Source: Alloalcanivorax xenomutans
Lineage (GTDB): Bacteria > Pseudomonadota > Gammaproteobacteria > Pseudomonadales > Alcanivoracaceae
NCBI RefSeq assembly: GCF_900217905.1
Contig: NZ_OBMO01000015.1
Location: forward strand, 61,433-125,432
Direction: 5' to 3'
Length of the DNA: 64,000 nucleotides
Shown: positions 28,048-37,783 of the stretch, piece by piece
Numbering within the stretch: position 1 is the stretch's first letter
Layout of the letters: each line of letters starts with the position of its first letter
Position numbers and translations under genes: made by a program
Notes under the pieces: model-generated
Database searches by the model: none
What the model was told of the DNA's origin: nothing
The model's input: the letters and a program-made list of their open reading frames with translations, nothing else

Positions 28048-28944
28048 CTACCCCCCGCTCACCATCTCCGCCACCTCGGCGATGATCCGGTCCCGCGCCT
28101 CGGCTTCCGCCTTCGGCATCTCGCAATACACCGTCACCAATACCGCTCCCCGCGCCGGCGACCAGGCCACACCAATATCATTGCTGTAGCCCAGTTCATC
28201 GCCGCTGGTACCGGTCTTGTCGGCCACCAGCCAGTTAGCCGGAAAGCCGGCACGCAGCCGCCGGTCACCGGTTTTGTTGACGATCATCCATGCCGCCAGT
28301 TGCGCTCGGCCATGGGCGGAAAGCACCTCGCCGAACAGCAGCCGGTACAGTGTATCCAACATCGCCCCCGGAGAAGTGGTGTCGCTTTCCTTATCGGCGC
28401 CGCCGTAGCCGTTCAGCTCCGGCTCCAGCCGGTCCAGCCGCGTTACCGGATCGCCGCTTTCACGCAGAAATTCCGTCAGCGCCCCGGGACCGCCAAAGCC
28501 CTTGACCAGCAGATTGGCGGCGCCGTTATCGCTCCAGGCCACCGCCGCTTCACACAGCTCCGCCACGGTCATGCCCCCTTCTCCGGTTCGCTTCTCGGTC
28601 ACCGGCGACCAGCCCACCAGATCCTTCCGGGACACCAGCAACCGCCGATCCAGGCTCTCCTGGCCCTGGTCCACCCGCGCCAGCACCAGCGCCGCCGCCA
28701 GCGCCTTGAAGGTACTGCACATCAGAAAGCGTTCATCCACGCGGTGGCCGGCACGATAGCCAGTAGCAAGATTCCATACCGCCACCCCGATACGGCCACC
28801 ATGCCGCCGCTCCCACTCCTGGCAGCGATGGCCCAGCGCGTCGCTCACCTTACCGTGATCGGAGGCCTTCGCCGCCAACCCCACGGCCGGTAGCGCCAGC
28901 ATGGAGCCCACCAAGAAGCCTCTGCGTGACAGTTCCGCACTCAT
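28048..28944 (-). CDS. Class A beta-lactamase, L2/Pen-like
   Basis: Serine beta-lactamase that hydrolyses beta-lactam antibiotics in the periplasm. Active-site motifs are complete: STFK at 77-80, SDN at 138-140, EPELN at 174-178 (general-base Glu) and KTG at 243-245. The residue before the catalytic Ser is Cys (MCSTFK), but the position after KTGT is Ser, so the Cys69-Cys238 bridge of KPC/SME-type carbapenemases is not expected. The N-terminus SRRGFLVGSMLALPA looks like a Tat signal. Similarity in GHRVDERFLMCSTFK and SRLDRLEPELN-like regions suggests relation to Stenotrophomonas L2. The adjacent divergent ampR implies induction by cell-wall fragments. Spectrum is not predictable here. Confidence 0.93.
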   Translation of the reverse strand: MSAELSRRGFLVGSMLALPAVGLAAKASDHGKVSDALGHRCQEWERRHGGRIGVAVWNLATGYRAGHRVDERFLMCSTFKALAAALVLARVDQGQESLDRRLLVSRKDLVGWSPVTEKRTGEGGMTVAELCEAAVAWSDNGAANLLVKGFGGPGALTEFLRESGDPVTRLDRLEPELNGYGGADKESDTTSPGAMLDTLYRLLFGEVLSAHGRAQLAAWMIVNKTGDRRLRAGFPANWLVADKTGTSGDELGYSNDIGVAWSPARGAVLVTVYCEMPKAEAEARDRIIAEVAEMVSGG

Positions 28945-29002
28945 GTCCCGTTCTCCTTGTCGTTAGCGCGCCTTCGGCCCTTTCCTTCCGGTCGCGACGG
29001 CT

Positions 29003-29031
29003 ACTATGGGAAGCCGCCGGCGCGTTGACAA
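29003..29031 (-). promoter_or_regulatory. Sigma-70 promoter of the beta-lactamase
   Basis: On the minus strand -35 TTGTCA (29031-29026), 17-bp spacer, -10 CATAGT (29008-29003). It lies next to the AmpR-type inverted repeat, which sits just upstream of the -35, as in ampC/ampR regions. Confidence 0.55.
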
Positions 29032-29053
29032 ACGATCAATTCTCCACTCAGAT
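29025..29053 (+). promoter_or_regulatory. Possible ampR promoter
   Basis: -35 TTGACA (29025-29030), 17-bp spacer, weak -10 TCAGAT (29048-29053). It overlaps both the AmpR-type box and the bla -35, as expected for an autoregulated divergent pair. The -10 is poor. Confidence 0.4.
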
Positions 29054-29060
29054 ATGAGAA
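29040..29060. promoter_or_regulatory. AmpR-type LysR box
   Basis: Perfect inverted repeat TTCTC-N11-GAGAA in the bla/ampR intergenic region. The geometry fits a LysR-family operator, and its placement directly upstream of the bla -35 fits AmpR. Confidence 0.6.
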
Positions 29061-29081
29061 AACCTTGGCCTTGTCACTCCC

Positions 29082-29975
29082 ATGGATGTCCCGCAACTGC
29101 CCCTGAACGCCCTGCGCGCCTTCGAAGCCTCCGCCAGGCTGTGTAACTTCACTCGCGCCGGACAGGAGCTGAACGTCACCCAAACCGCCATCAGCCATCA
29201 GGTCAAGGCATTGGAAGACCAACTTGGCGTTACCCTCTTTACCCGTCTCCCCCGGGGGCTGGCACTCACCGACGAAGGTCACGCCCTGCTGCCGGTGCTG
29301 ACCGACGCCTTTGATCGCATCAGCGGCGCCGTCACCCGTTTGCAGGAAGGGCGCTTTCAGGAAGTGGTCACCCTCGGCGTGGTGGGCACCTTTGCCATCG
29401 GCTGGCTGCTGCCGCGCCTGTCCAATTTCCGCGATCGCCACCCGTCCATAGATTTGCGTTTGAAGACCAATAACAACGTGGCGGATATCGTTGCCGAGGG
29501 GCTGGATTATTTCATTCGTTTCGGCGATGGCGCCTGGCATGGCACCGATGCTTTGCCACTACTGGAGGCACCGCTGTCACCGGTTTGCGCCCCGGCCCTG
29601 GCGGACCGATTGAAGCAACCAGCGGACTTGCATGGCGTGCCACTGCTGCGCTCCTTTCGCCGCGATGAGTGGGAGCGCTGGTTCCGCGCCGCCGGCGTGG
29701 CGCCACCGGCACCCCGGGGCGGTATGTTTGATTCCTCCACCCTGCTGCTGGAAGCCGCCGCCGGCGGCGAAGGCGTGGCCCTGTTACCGGTGGCGATGTT
29801 CCAGGAGGCACTCGGGCAAGGCAGGGTGAAACAACCCTTCGAATTGGCCGTGGATACCGGCCGCTATTGGCTGACCAAACTGAAATCACGGGAGGAAACG
29901 CCGGCCATGGGACAGCTTCGCGCCTGGCTGGAACAGTCTTTGCGCGGGTACGGCCCCGCGGCGTTGGCGAGATGA
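29082..29975 (+). CDS. ampR: LysR-type regulator AmpR
   Basis: Transcription factor that induces beta-lactamase in response to muropeptides. The 297 residues show an N-terminal winged helix-turn-helix (LPLNALRAFEASARLCNFTR, then LNVTQTAISHQVKALEDQLG) and a substrate-binding domain. LTDEGHALLPVLTDAFDRIS and VVGTFAIGWLLPRLS are close to AmpR of enterobacteria and Stenotrophomonas. It is divergent from the beta-lactamase gene with a 137-bp shared control region. Regulation would also need AmpG and AmpD elsewhere on the chromosome. Confidence 0.93.
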   Translation: MDVPQLPLNALRAFEASARLCNFTRAGQELNVTQTAISHQVKALEDQLGVTLFTRLPRGLALTDEGHALLPVLTDAFDRISGAVTRLQEGRFQEVVTLGVVGTFAIGWLLPRLSNFRDRHPSIDLRLKTNNNVADIVAEGLDYFIRFGDGAWHGTDALPLLEAPLSPVCAPALADRLKQPADLHGVPLLRSFRRDEWERWFRAAGVAPPAPRGGMFDSSTLLLEAAAGGEGVALLPVAMFQEALGQGRVKQPFELAVDTGRYWLTKLKSREETPAMGQLRAWLEQSLRGYGPAALAR

Positions 29976-29986
29976 TCCCGCGCGCC

Positions 29987-30118
29987 ATTCGCCAGCAGGC
30001 TGGCTCCCAAAGATCATGCCACGAAGCCCCTGTGGGAGCTGCGGCGGGCCGCTGCAAGCGAATCTTGGGGCCTGAAACCCATTCGCTGCCAAGGCAGCTT
30101 CCCACAGCGGCTTCGTAG
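29987..30118. repeat. REP-like cluster downstream of ampR
   Basis: Three REP-like units in alternating orientation: 29987-30009 (reverse), 30022-30063 (forward) and 30081-30118 (reverse). They share GTGGGAGC and GCTTCG-type flanks, like a bacterial interspersed mosaic element. They fill most of the gap between ampR and flaG. Confidence 0.6.
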
Positions 30119-30163
30119 TCTGATTTGCGGGAAACAGACATGCCAGCGGCGCCCCTTTCCCTC

Positions 30164-30190
30164 TAAAGTTTTTTCATAGCACGCCGATAA
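30164..30190 (+). promoter_or_regulatory. Sigma-28 promoter for flaG
   Basis: TAAA (30164-30167), exactly 15 bp, GCCGATAA (30183-30190): a perfect match to the FliA consensus, 43 bp before the flaG start. Confidence 0.88.
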
Positions 30191-30233
30191 TTTCGTCAAA
30201 CGCTACTCGTGAAAACCAAGAAGGATCATCGCC

Positions 30234-30584
30234 ATGAGCGCTCCGGTGGACCCGTTGGCTTCGTCTTTGCCATCGCAGTTTTCTTTTCAATCCGCCCGGC
30301 AAAGGGTGGAGCGAGTGCTGGCCCAGTTACCCCTGACCGACTCGCAAACCCGCCAGCCCGAACCGGACCACGACAGCCTGGTGGAACCGGTGCAACGGAT
30401 CAACGAAGTACTGCGCCCCTACGGCGTGCAGTTCGATCTCAGCGATGATTCCGGGCGGACCATCATTCTGGTGGTGGACCGGGAAAGCGGTCAGGTGATC
30501 CGGCAGATCCCCCCGGAGGAAGCGCTCAATGCCTATCAACGCATGGAAGAAATGAAAGGACGGCTGTTGCGGCTGGAGGTGTAG
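30234..30584 (+). CDS. flaG: FlaG family flagellar protein
   Basis: FlaG proteins influence filament length; the mechanism is unclear. The 116-residue product has the family's C-terminal domain: VEPVQRINEVLRPYGVQFDL, then IILVVDRESGQVIRQIPPEE. The N-terminal part is variable. AAGGA lies before the ATG. It is a single-gene unit with a perfect sigma-28 promoter, convergent with fliE. It is separated from fliC by the inserted bla-ampR module; in many genomes flaG lies beside flagellin. Confidence 0.92.
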   Translation: MSAPVDPLASSLPSQFSFQSARQRVERVLAQLPLTDSQTRQPEPDHDSLVEPVQRINEVLRPYGVQFDLSDDSGRTIILVVDRESGQVIRQIPPEEALNAYQRMEEMKGRLLRLEV

Positions 30585-30632
30585 CGTGGGAGCGGGCTTG
30601 CCAACGGACGGCTTTGGCCTCGATGCACTTCC

Positions 30633-30950
30633 TCACACCTGCATGTTCATGATTTCTTTATAGGCGGACACCAGCCGGTTACGCATCTGCACACCCATTT
30701 CAAACGCCACGCTGGCCTTTTGCGAATCCACCATCACCTGTGGCAACGACACGTTCGGATCTCCGGCCTGGAAGGCTCTCGCCTGTTCACCGGCGGCCTG
30801 TTGCAGACCATTGATCCGCTCCAGCGATGCGCGCAACTCTCCAGCAAAACCGCCACGTCCGTCGGTGAATCCGGAACGGGACACACCGCCGGCGTCGGCG
30901 GCCAGCTGCCGCATCTGGCTCAGTACGGATTGAATCTCCGGCGTACTCAT
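30633..30950 (-). CDS. fliE: Flagellar hook-basal body protein FliE
   Basis: Connects the MS ring to the rod. The ATG at 30950, with GGAG 9 bp upstream, gives 105 residues, matching E. coli (104). The family C-terminus is clear: VSLPQVMVDSQKASVAFEMG, then VQMRNRLVSAYKEIMNMQV. The 26-residue upstream extension is rejected. It is divergent from fliF, as in enterobacteria. Confidence 0.96.
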   Translation of the reverse strand: MSTPEIQSVLSQMRQLAADAGGVSRSGFTDGRGGFAGELRASLERINGLQQAAGEQARAFQAGDPNVSLPQVMVDSQKASVAFEMGVQMRNRLVSAYKEIMNMQV

Positions 30951-31215
30951 TGTCACTTTCTCCGGTTTTCCTGATGGCACCCAGACTAGCAAGAGGCGAC
31001 GGATGGCCATGCCGGTAATTGACGACAAAAAGACAGGCTTTTCTCGCCTTTGCGTGGCGGCGCTCTACGCATAATGGCAAAGCCCACGGCTCCATGAGCC
31101 CGTTCCGGCAAGAGACCATACGTTAGGCAAGGGTGATCATGTATCGCGTTTTTCTGCATCGACAGCGTCCCCGGCGCGGCCCCGCGCACCGCTTTGCAGC
31201 GGGAACCCTGCCGTC

Positions 31216-32910
31216 ATGAGCGGGGCGTCCACCGGTAATGCCAACGCGGCGGCCAGCCAGGCCAGTCCACTGGCGCCCTGGCTGGCCAGACTGCGCGCCA
31301 ATCCCTTGATTCCATTGCTGGTGGCGGGAGCGGCTGTGGTGGCGATCGTCGCCGCGCTGTTGATGTGGGCGAGCGCGCCGACTTATCGAGTGCTGTTCAG
31401 CAACCTCACCGAAGCGGACGGTGGCCGGATCATCGCCGCCCTTGAGCAGCAGGGCGTGCAATATCGTTTCAGTGAAGGCGGCCAGGCCCTGCTGGTGCCG
31501 GGCGACCAGGTGCACAAGTTGCGTTTGCAACTGGCGGAACAAGGGCTGCCGGAAGGCGGCAACGTGGGCCTGGACATCATGGAAAAGCAGGCGTTCGGTG
31601 TCAGCCAGTTCGCCGAACAGGTGAACTTCCAACGTGGCCTGGAAGGCGAACTGGCCCGATCCATCGAAGCACTGGGCCCGGTGGAACGGGCCCGGGTTCA
31701 TCTGGCGCTGGCCAAGCCTTCCGTATTCATTCGCGACCGCCAGCCCGCCAAGGGCTCGGTGGTACTGACATTGCAACCCGGCCGCGCGCTCGGCGACGCC
31801 CAGGTCAATGCCATGGTCCATCTCGTGGCCAGCAGCGTACCCGAACTGGCGCCGGAAGACGTCACCGTGGTGGACCAAAGCGGCCGCCTGCTGTCCCGCG
31901 AAACCGGTCCCGGCCATGACCTCGACGGCACCCGCCTGCGCTATACCGAGGAAGTGGAGCGCGCCTATCAACAGCGCATCGAAAAAATCCTGGAGCCGAT
32001 TCTCGGCCGTGGCAATGTGCGGGCCCAGGTCACCGCGCAGATCGATTTCAGCCGCCGCGAGGAAACCGAGGAACGCTACGGCCCGAACCAGAACGGCAAT
32101 CCGGCGGCGATTCGCAGCAAGCGTATCAACGCCGTTTATGAAGATCCGGACGGCGGCGCCAGTGGCATCCCCGGGGCGCTCAGCAACACGCCGCCGGGGG
32201 AAGCCGCCTCGCCGATCAACAACGATGCCGACGGCAACGACGATGAAGAAGACGCCCCGCCCCAGCGTGTCCGCCAGGACGATCTGATCAATTACGAGCT
32301 GGATCGCAACGTCACCCACACCCAGCATCATCAGGGCAGCATTCAGCGCCTTTCCGTGGCCGTGGTACTCAACTACCGGGAAAAGACCGGCGAGGACGGC
32401 ACCGTTCAACTGGCACCGCTGAGTGACGAGGAACTCAACCGCATCACCGACCTGGCCCGGCACGCCATGGGGTTCTCGGCGGAACGTGGCGACGGCCTGG
32501 AAGTGGTCAACAGCCCGTTCGCCGACTTGTCCGAGCCATTCGAGGAAAGGCCCTGGTGGCAATCACCGCAGTGGGTGGATCTGGCGTTGGGTCTGGGCCG
32601 CTATCTTCTGGTGGCACTGGCCGCCCTGCTGCTCTACCGGTTGATCCTGCGTCCGTTGATACAGCGCTACACCGCCACCCCGGCCGCTCCCCCACAGCCG
32701 GCGGCGGGGGGCAATGTCTCCGCCGTGGTCGGCGACGACGAGGACGATGATCCGGATCCGGAAGAAGCCGTGGCCCGGCGCCGGCGCCAGCGGCGCAAGA
32801 CCCTGATGTACGAAAGCAATTTGCAGGACCTGCAGGACCTGGCCCGGGACGATCCGGCCATGGTGGCCATGATTCTGCGTAGTTGGATGAACCGTAATGA
32901 GCCGACCTGA
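31216..32910 (+). CDS. fliF: Flagellar MS-ring protein FliF
   Basis: Forms the MS ring in the inner membrane, the base of the flagellum. The 564 residues include TM1 at about 31-52, the periplasmic ring-building domains ([20 protein letters not shown] and [15 protein letters not shown]), TM2 at about 450-475 and a cytoplasmic tail (FliG-binding region). A Asp/Glu-rich stretch lies before the tail. It heads fliF-fliG-fliH-fliI-fliJ-fliK, with short overlaps throughout. The ribosome site is weak. Confidence 0.97.
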   Translation: MSGASTGNANAAASQASPLAPWLARLRANPLIPLLVAGAAVVAIVAALLMWASAPTYRVLFSNLTEADGGRIIAALEQQGVQYRFSEGGQALLVPGDQVHKLRLQLAEQGLPEGGNVGLDIMEKQAFGVSQFAEQVNFQRGLEGELARSIEALGPVERARVHLALAKPSVFIRDRQPAKGSVVLTLQPGRALGDAQVNAMVHLVASSVPELAPEDVTVVDQSGRLLSRETGPGHDLDGTRLRYTEEVERAYQQRIEKILEPILGRGNVRAQVTAQIDFSRREETEERYGPNQNGNPAAIRSKRINAVYEDPDGGASGIPGALSNTPPGEAASPINNDADGNDDEEDAPPQRVRQDDLINYELDRNVTHTQHHQGSIQRLSVAVVLNYREKTGEDGTVQLAPLSDEELNRITDLARHAMGFSAERGDGLEVVNSPFADLSEPFEERPWWQSPQWVDLALGLGRYLLVALAALLLYRLILRPLIQRYTATPAAPPQPAAGGNVSAVVGDDEDDDPDPEEAVARRRRQRRKTLMYESNLQDLQDLARDDPAMVAMILRSWMNRNEPT

Positions 32911-33913
32911 CAGCAGCGCGCGTACCGCCAGCGGGGCCCGTCGCGCCGCCATCCTTTTGCTGGCCCTGGATGAAGACAGCGCCGCGGAGGTGTTCCGTCA
33001 CCTGTCCGCCCGTGAGGTGCAGGACATTAGTCAGGAAATGGCCGGCCTGAAGCATATTTCCCATGAGGAAATGCACCAGGTGCTGGAGGATTTCTACGAC
33101 GAGCAGGAACAGTTCGCCGCCCTCAACCTGCGTTCCACCGATCATATCCGTTCGGTGCTGGTCAAGGCGCTGGGGCAGGAACGGGCCTCCAGTCTGCTCG
33201 AGGATATTTTCGAACAGCACGCCGGCAATTCCGGTATCGACGCGCTCAATCTGATGGACGCCAACGTGGTGGCGGAGATGATTCGCGATGAACATCCGCA
33301 GATCATCGCCACCATTCTGGTTCATCTGGAGCGGCGCCAGGCCGCCGATGTGCTGGAGCAGTTCGACGAGAAATTGCGCAACGACGTGGTGCTGCGCATC
33401 GCCACTTTCAGCGGCGTGCAACCGGCGGCGTTGCAGGAGCTCACCGAGGTACTGGGCGGCATGCTCGATGGTCAGAACCTCAAGCGCAGCAAGATGGGCG
33501 GGGTGCGCACCGCCGCCGAGATTCTCAACCTGATGAATTCCAGCCAGGAAGAGGCGGTGATCAAAACCGTGCGCGCCCACAACGAGGATCTGGCCCAGCG
33601 CATCATCGACGAGATGTTCCTGTTCGAGAATCTGCTGGAACTGGACGACCGCAGCATCCAGCTGCTGCTCAAGGAAATCGATACCAAGTCGCTGATGGTG
33701 GCCCTCAAAGGCGCCGAGGAAGCGCTCACCGAGAAATTCCTGCGCAACATGTCCCAGCGTGCCGCCTCGCTGTTGCGCGAGGACATGGAAGCCAGCGGGC
33801 CGATCCGGGTATCGCAGGTGGAGAACGAACAGAAAGCCATTCTGCAGGTAGTGCGCCGCCTCGCCGACAACGGCGATATCGTGCTGTCCGGCGGGGACGA
33901 CCTTTATGTCTGA
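32897..33913 (+). CDS. fliG: Flagellar switch protein FliG
   Basis: Rotor protein that receives torque from MotA. The 338 residues contain the EHPQ motif ([15 protein letters not shown]) and the C-terminal charged torque helix region ([20 protein letters not shown], then [20 protein letters not shown]). It overlaps fliF by 14 bp and fliH by 8 bp. Confidence 0.98.
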   Translation: MSRPDSSARTASGARRAAILLLALDEDSAAEVFRHLSAREVQDISQEMAGLKHISHEEMHQVLEDFYDEQEQFAALNLRSTDHIRSVLVKALGQERASSLLEDIFEQHAGNSGIDALNLMDANVVAEMIRDEHPQIIATILVHLERRQAADVLEQFDEKLRNDVVLRIATFSGVQPAALQELTEVLGGMLDGQNLKRSKMGGVRTAAEILNLMNSSQEEAVIKTVRAHNEDLAQRIIDEMFLFENLLELDDRSIQLLLKEIDTKSLMVALKGAEEALTEKFLRNMSQRAASLLREDMEASGPIRVSQVENEQKAILQVVRRLADNGDIVLSGGDDLYV

Positions 33914-34616
33914 TTCGACCGCGCCAAAGACTTCCTGGCAACGCTGGCGAATGGGCGATCTGGAACGCCCGCGGGCCGAACGTCCGGGAGATAGAGCCGC
34001 CCAGCCGCAACGCCCGGCGGATAAAAACTTCGACGCCCGCGCCGAACTGAACGCCTTGCGCCGACAGGTTCGCGACCAGGCCTATCAGGAGGGACACCAG
34101 GCCGGTTTCGAGGCCGGCCAGGAACAGGGGTACAGCCAGGGCCTGGAGCAGGGCCGTCGCGACGGCGAGCAACAGGCACGGGAGCAAGCGGCGGCCAGTC
34201 TCGCCCCCTTGGCCGAACTCGCCGCCCAGTTTCAAAACGCGGTCCAGACCCTGGATCGGCAGATCGCCGACGACCTTGTCGATCTGGCCCTGGCGGTGGG
34301 CAGGCAACTGGCCGGCGAGGCGCTCGCGGCCAAACCGGAGCAGGTGCTGGCCCTGGTCCGCGAGTTGCTCCATCAGGAACCGCAACTGGGAGCCCATCCA
34401 CGCCTGTGGCTGCACCCGGATGATCTGGCCCTGGTGGAAGAGCACCTGGCCGTGGAACTGACCGCCGCCGGCTGGCAAGCCCGGGTCGACCCGGACCTGC
34501 AACGGGGCGGCTGCCGGGTCACCGGCGATGCCGGCGAACGGGATGCCAGCCGCGCCTGCCGCTGGGACATGCTGCTGGCCAAACTGCGGCGCCAGCCGCG
34601 CGAGAACGAAACATGA
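33906..34616 (+). CDS. fliH: Flagellar export ATPase regulator FliH
   Basis: Binds and regulates the export ATPase FliI and links it to the C ring. The 236 residues include a Gly-rich repeat helix ([20 protein letters not shown] and [12 protein letters not shown]) with GxxxG periodicity typical of FliH, followed by the C-terminal FliI-binding domain. It overlaps fliG by 8 bp and fliI by 4 bp. Confidence 0.95.
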   Translation: MSDSTAPKTSWQRWRMGDLERPRAERPGDRAAQPQRPADKNFDARAELNALRRQVRDQAYQEGHQAGFEAGQEQGYSQGLEQGRRDGEQQAREQAAASLAPLAELAAQFQNAVQTLDRQIADDLVDLALAVGRQLAGEALAAKPEQVLALVRELLHQEPQLGAHPRLWLHPDDLALVEEHLAVELTAAGWQARVDPDLQRGGCRVTGDAGERDASRACRWDMLLAKLRRQPRENET

Positions 34617-35971
34617 ACGCCGCCGCCCACCACGACCATTGGCGCGAAGCCCTGCAACGGGTCGGTCAGCGCCTGACCAGCACGCCCCCCTACCGGGAAA
34701 GCGGCCGCATCGTACGGGCCACCGGTTTGGTGCTGGAAGCGGTGGGCCTGCGTATTCCCCTCGGCAGCGGCTGCCGTATCGAGCTGGCCGGGCGTGGTTT
34801 CGCCGAGGCCCAAGTGGTGGGGTTCGCCGGCGAGCGGTTGTATCTGATGCCCCTGGCGGAACTGCACGGGCTGACACCAGGAGCCCGGGTACTGCCGCTC
34901 GCCGACGAAGGCGGCACACGCCGTTTCCCGCTCGGTGAAACCCTGTTGGGACGGGTGGTGGACGGCAACGGCGTGCCTCTGGACGGCGGCGCGACGCTCG
35001 GTGACTGTCCCCATGGCGGTCTCGACAGCGCCCCGCTCAACCCCATGGACCGCGCTCCCATCGACACGCCCATTGACGTCGGCATCCGTGCCATCAACGC
35101 CTTGCTCACCATCGGCCGGGGACAACGCATGGGCCTGTTCGCCGGTTCCGGCGTGGGCAAATCGGTACTGCTCGGAATGATGGCCCGCTACACCAGCGCC
35201 GATGTCATCGTGGTGGGGTTGATCGGCGAACGGGGCCGCGAGGTCAAGGAATTCATCGAGCATATTCTCGGCCCCGAAGGCCGCCGCCGGGCGGTGGTGG
35301 TGGCGGCGCCGGCGGATACCTCACCGTTGCAGCGCCTGCAGGGCGCCGCCTATGCCACCCGGCTGGCGGAGGGCTTTCGGGACGCCGGACATAACGTCTT
35401 GCTGATCATGGATTCGTTGACCCGCTACGCCATGGCGCAGCGCGAAATCGCCCTGGCCATCGGCGAGCCGCCCGCCACCAAGGGGTATCCGCCGTCGGTG
35501 TTCGCCAAGTTACCGGGGCTGGTGGAACGGGCCGGTAATGGCGCCCCCGGCAGCGGTTCGATCACCGCCTTTTACACCGTGCTCACCGAGGGCGACGACC
35601 AACAGGATCCGATCGCCGACGCCGCCCGTGCCATTCTCGACGGTCACGTGGTGCTGTCGCGCTCCCTGGCCGAAGCCGGCCATTACCCGGCCATCGACAT
35701 TGAAGCCTCGATCAGCCGGGCCATGACGCAACTGGTGCCCGCCGCCCAGCTACGCCGGGCCCAGCGCTTCAAACAGCTTTTTTCCCTGTATCAGCGCAAC
35801 CGCGATTTGATCGGCGTCGGCGCCTACAGCCCCGGCCACGATCCGCAGCTGGATCAAGCAGTGCAGCTGTATCCGCGCCTGGAAGCGCTACTGCGCCAGG
35901 ACATCAACGAATGCGCCGGGCTGCAGGACGCCCACGGCGCCTTGTCCCACCTGATCGGAGATCCGCCATGA
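34613..35971 (+). CDS. fliI: Flagellar export ATPase FliI
   Basis: F1-beta-like ATPase that energises export of flagellar parts. The 452 residues have the Walker A loop GSGVGKS at 178-184, the type III ATPase motif [19 protein letters not shown], Walker B ([20 protein letters not shown]) and the C-terminal helical domain. ATGA overlaps with fliH and fliJ. Confidence 0.98.
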   Translation: MNAAAHHDHWREALQRVGQRLTSTPPYRESGRIVRATGLVLEAVGLRIPLGSGCRIELAGRGFAEAQVVGFAGERLYLMPLAELHGLTPGARVLPLADEGGTRRFPLGETLLGRVVDGNGVPLDGGATLGDCPHGGLDSAPLNPMDRAPIDTPIDVGIRAINALLTIGRGQRMGLFAGSGVGKSVLLGMMARYTSADVIVVGLIGERGREVKEFIEHILGPEGRRRAVVVAAPADTSPLQRLQGAAYATRLAEGFRDAGHNVLLIMDSLTRYAMAQREIALAIGEPPATKGYPPSVFAKLPGLVERAGNGAPGSGSITAFYTVLTEGDDQQDPIADAARAILDGHVVLSRSLAEAGHYPAIDIEASISRAMTQLVPAAQLRRAQRFKQLFSLYQRNRDLIGVGAYSPGHDPQLDQAVQLYPRLEALLRQDINECAGLQDAHGALSHLIGDPP

Positions 35972-36423
35972 CATCATCGTCGCCGCTGGACACTTTGATC
36001 GAGCAGGCCCGCCAGGCCCGTGACCAGGCCGGACACAGCCTGGCCGAAGCCCGGCGCGGCCAGCAAAACACCGCCGCGCAATTGTCCACACTGGAGAATT
36101 ACCGCAATGAGTACGCCGGCCGGTTACAGGACGCTCTCGCCCGGGGTATGGATACACTGACGCTGAATACCTATCGCCGCTTCCTGGCCTCCCTGGATCA
36201 GGCCATCGAACAGGCGCGGCAGGTACTGTGCGAACAACAACGCGCCATCGATGCCGGTCAGGACCATTGGCGTCAACGGCAACAGCGGCTGTCCTCGTTT
36301 GACACTCTGGCGACACGGCGGCAACAACAGCAACAACATCGGGAGCACCGCCAGGAACGGCGGCAAACCGATGACATCGCCAGCAACCTGCACCAACGCC
36401 GGTTACCCGGCACGGCGACCTGA
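35968..36423 (+). CDS. fliJ: Flagellar export protein FliJ
   Basis: Coiled-coil stalk protein of the export ATPase, similar in role to the gamma subunit of F1. The ATG at 35968 overlaps the fliI stop (ATGA) and gives 151 residues, almost all predicted helix, rich in Gln, Arg and Ala. The basic upstream extension to 35911 is rejected because it lies inside fliI. Confidence 0.92.
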   Translation: MTSSSPLDTLIEQARQARDQAGHSLAEARRGQQNTAAQLSTLENYRNEYAGRLQDALARGMDTLTLNTYRRFLASLDQAIEQARQVLCEQQRAIDAGQDHWRQRQQRLSSFDTLATRRQQQQQHREHRQERRQTDDIASNLHQRRLPGTAT

Positions 36424-36440
36424 AAAGTCGGAGGAACCCC

Positions 36441-37505
36441 ATGGACATTCAATCTCTGTTGACCTTGCCCGGCAGTGGCCTGAAACCCGCCACGAACGCC
36501 GTTCCCGCCGAAGGCGCGGACTTCGCCACGGCCTTGCGGTTGCTGAGCCAGAACGCCGCCCCGCCGACCCAGGCCGGTATCCAGACAAACGCTCCCACCA
36601 CCACGGCGCTGGCCCCCCTGACCGACGACGCACTCAGTCAGGCACTGCGCGCGCCCCTGCTCGGTGAAGCCAAGAGTCAACAGCAACGCTTGCCGGAGCA
36701 CGCCACCGACAGTGATTCCGGAGACGATCCGGAAGCGATGACGGCGCTGCTGGCGCCGGTGGTGCAAACCGCCATCCCGACGGCGCCCGCCGACAACAAC
36801 ACGCCGTCGGGTTCCGAATCACGTGAAGCCAGGATGCCACCGGTGATTACCTCCCCGTCTCCGGTCACGGCGGAGGGCCAGCCCATCAAGCCGGACAATC
36901 AAGGCCCCGCGCCGGCCTTGCCACAAACCATGGCCGCGACGGAATCAGCGGACCTGTCCCGGCCGGCGGTGACACTCTCCGGCGCTGAGCCCCCAATACT
37001 CAACACGCCGGGTACCGAGCGCTCCCATTCCGCCACGGCACCGGTGCCGGCCTCGCCGGTTACGACCAGCGCCACCATTTCCACCACCGTTGGCCAGCCG
37101 GGTTGGGGACAAGAGCTGGGGTTGCAATTGGCGCAATGGCAACAGCGTGGTGAACATCGGGTCGAACTGCATCTGCATCCGGCGGAGCTGGGGCCGCTGT
37201 CGGTCTCACTCAAGGTGGATGACCAGGGCGCCCAGGCCCAGTTCTTCTCCGCCCATGGCCAGGTCCGCCAGGCCCTGGAGCAGGCGCTGCCGCAATTGCG
37301 CGAAGCGTTGGCGCAACAAGGCATCAACCTGGGGGAGGCAAGCGTTAGCGATCAGCAACCGGGACAACAGCAACCGTCCCATTTCGCGCAAACGGAATCC
37401 GGTGCCACCTCCAGCGTCATGCTGGCCGATGCCGAAGACCTCGAAACCGCCGGCTCTCCGGTTCGCACCGTATCGGTCAGTCAGGGAGTGGATTTGTACG
37501 CTTGA
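36441..37505 (+). CDS. fliK: Flagellar hook-length control protein FliK
   Basis: Molecular ruler that measures hook length and triggers the FlhB switch. Its 354 residues have a long disordered Pro/Thr/Ala-rich N-terminal part and a conserved C-terminal domain from about 215: LGLQLAQWQQRGEHRVELHL and HPAELGPLSVSLKVDDQGAQ. It lies 17 bp after fliJ at the end of the fliF operon. A second, divergent FliK-like gene is at 23.1-24.2 kb. Confidence 0.95.
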   Translation: MDIQSLLTLPGSGLKPATNAVPAEGADFATALRLLSQNAAPPTQAGIQTNAPTTTALAPLTDDALSQALRAPLLGEAKSQQQRLPEHATDSDSGDDPEAMTALLAPVVQTAIPTAPADNNTPSGSESREARMPPVITSPSPVTAEGQPIKPDNQGPAPALPQTMAATESADLSRPAVTLSGAEPPILNTPGTERSHSATAPVPASPVTTSATISTTVGQPGWGQELGLQLAQWQQRGEHRVELHLHPAELGPLSVSLKVDDQGAQAQFFSAHGQVRQALEQALPQLREALAQQGINLGEASVSDQQPGQQQPSHFAQTESGATSSVMLADAEDLETAGSPVRTVSVSQGVDLYA

Positions 37506-37529
37506 AATACCGGACGCATCAGCACACTG

Positions 37530-37622
37530 ACGAAGCCGCTGTGGAAACTTGCCTGCAAGCGAATATCCCGGCACCAGAAGCCCGCATTCGCCAGCAGGCT
37601 GGCTCCCACAGCGGCTTCATAG
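37530..37622. repeat. REP-like pair after fliK
   Basis: Two REP-like units face each other: forward at 37530-37564 and reverse at 37586-37622, sharing CGAAGCCGCTGTGG-type flanks and a TTGC/GCAA core. A further half unit (GTGGGAAGCTGCTTC) begins at 37631. Together they could fold into a large stem that ends the fliF-K transcript. The rest of the fliK-fliL gap (to 37783) shows CTATT-N3-GCCAT at 37715-37727, similar to one FlhDC half-site, but no second arm at the right distance. Confidence 0.6.
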
Positions 37623-37783
37623 ACCGATCGGTGGGAAGCTGCTTCAGCAAAGATTGGTGCACCGCCAGCCTTCTCCCCACCGCTAAAACCCCGAGATAAC
37701 CCCATTAGCGCGTTCTATTCCGGCCATGGTCATGGCGTCTTCGGCGGCATACTCGGCGGCGTGAGGAGTAGTTGATCAGGCGG

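Noticed and set aside
28048..28944. Beta-lactamase as a KPC/SME-type carbapenemase
   Set aside because: Cys is present before the active-site Ser, but the partner position after KTGT is Ser, so the diagnostic disulfide is not expected.
37715..37727. FlhDC half-site before fliL
   Set aside because: CTATT-N3-GCCAT fits one arm of the E. coli box, but no second arm is at the right distance; chance match possible.
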